From Armatimonadota bacterium (GTDB lineage: Bacteria > Armatimonadota > Zipacnadia > Zipacnadales > UBA11051), in the NCBI GenBank assembly GCA_003542955.1, contig DPJP01000286.1, positions 1 through 5,597 of the forward strand: DNA of 5,597 bases, in the 5' to 3' direction. Position numbers and translations under genes: made by a program. The first letter of the stretch is position 1. Every line of letters starts with the position of its first letter. Shown one piece after another: positions 5,519-5,597 of this stretch. A model generated the notes under the pieces. It searched no databases, was not told where the DNA came from, and worked only from the letters and a program-made list of their open reading frames with translations.

Positions 5519-5597
5519 CTACTTCCCCACCATGGAGCTCTGCGTCCACTTCGGCGGCTTCGGGGCCTTGCCCGAGTTGAGCATCTCCCGCCACTTC
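5519..5597 (-). CDS. C-terminal end of an unidentified protein (partial)
   Basis: The reading frame entering from the right edge gives 25 residues ending in a TAG at 5519-5521. The tail is lysine- and proline-rich, reading KWREMLNSGK followed by APKPPKWTQSSMVGK. It looks like a natural C-terminus (a helix, then a proline-rich end with WT) and is the most protein-like of the three minus-strand frames. It ends 79 bases before the methyltransferase on the same strand, so the two may share a transcript. The PPKWTQSS ending faintly recalls DUF3160-type C-termini, but this is too short to assign. Confidence 0.5.
   Translation of the reverse strand, partial: KWREMLNSGKAPKPPKWTQSSMVGK

Overview
This is a GC-rich bacterial chromosome segment with two unrelated halves. 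No phage, transposon or CRISPR signature is visible. The left half, read on the minus strand, is a piece of the translation-machinery region: a sigma-H-type RNA polymerase sigma factor, then tRNA-Thr(UGU), tRNA-Tyr(GUA), tRNA-Thr(GGU), then the first codons of tuf (elongation factor Tu) at the left edge. A tRNA block ahead of tuf is an old bacterial arrangement (Thr-Tyr-Gly-Thr-tufB in E. coli), and sigH sits beside rpmG-secE-nusG in Firmicutes, so the two neighbourhoods appear joined here. Together with the high GC content and the secreted glycosidase-like protein, this suggests a non-Firmicute lineage, possibly Armatimonadota or a related deep-branching phylum. That assignment is an inference and is weak.

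Layout. 1-22: start of tuf (minus). 137-212, 225-310 and 423-498: three tRNA genes (minus), all with encoded CCA. A 12-bp-stem hairpin lies between the first and second transcribed tRNAs. 489-1169: sigH-like gene (minus), whose stop codon lies inside the downstream tRNA gene. 1170-1613: a non-coding control region holding a strong sigma-70-type promoter for the sigH-tRNA-tuf unit (TTGACT-17-TATACT, minus), two dyads in the sigH leader, and a separate long inverted repeat ahead of the rightward gene. 1614-3881: a secreted two-module protein (plus), a serine beta-lactamase-fold hydrolase fused to a collagenase-like/DUF4038-like glycosidase barrel with a C-terminal beta domain. 3882-4101: convergent spacer. 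4102-5439: a DNA methyltransferase (minus) with DPFSGTGTT and TSPPY motifs and no restriction enzyme visible. 5519-5597: C-terminal end of an unidentified minus-strand gene.

How it fits together. The sigma factor, tRNAs and tuf are probably transcribed from the promoter near 1388-1416 as one stable-RNA/mRNA unit. Processing of the first tRNA by RNase P would cut the sigma-factor mRNA before its stop codon, an unusual potential coupling between tRNA maturation and sigma-factor expression. The secreted hydrolase and the methyltransferase look like independent genes with no visible functional link to this operon or to each other. I do not see a clear undescribed defence or mobile system. The most interesting signals are the sigH/tRNA overlap, the dyads in the sigH leader, and the hydrolase-glycosidase fusion.
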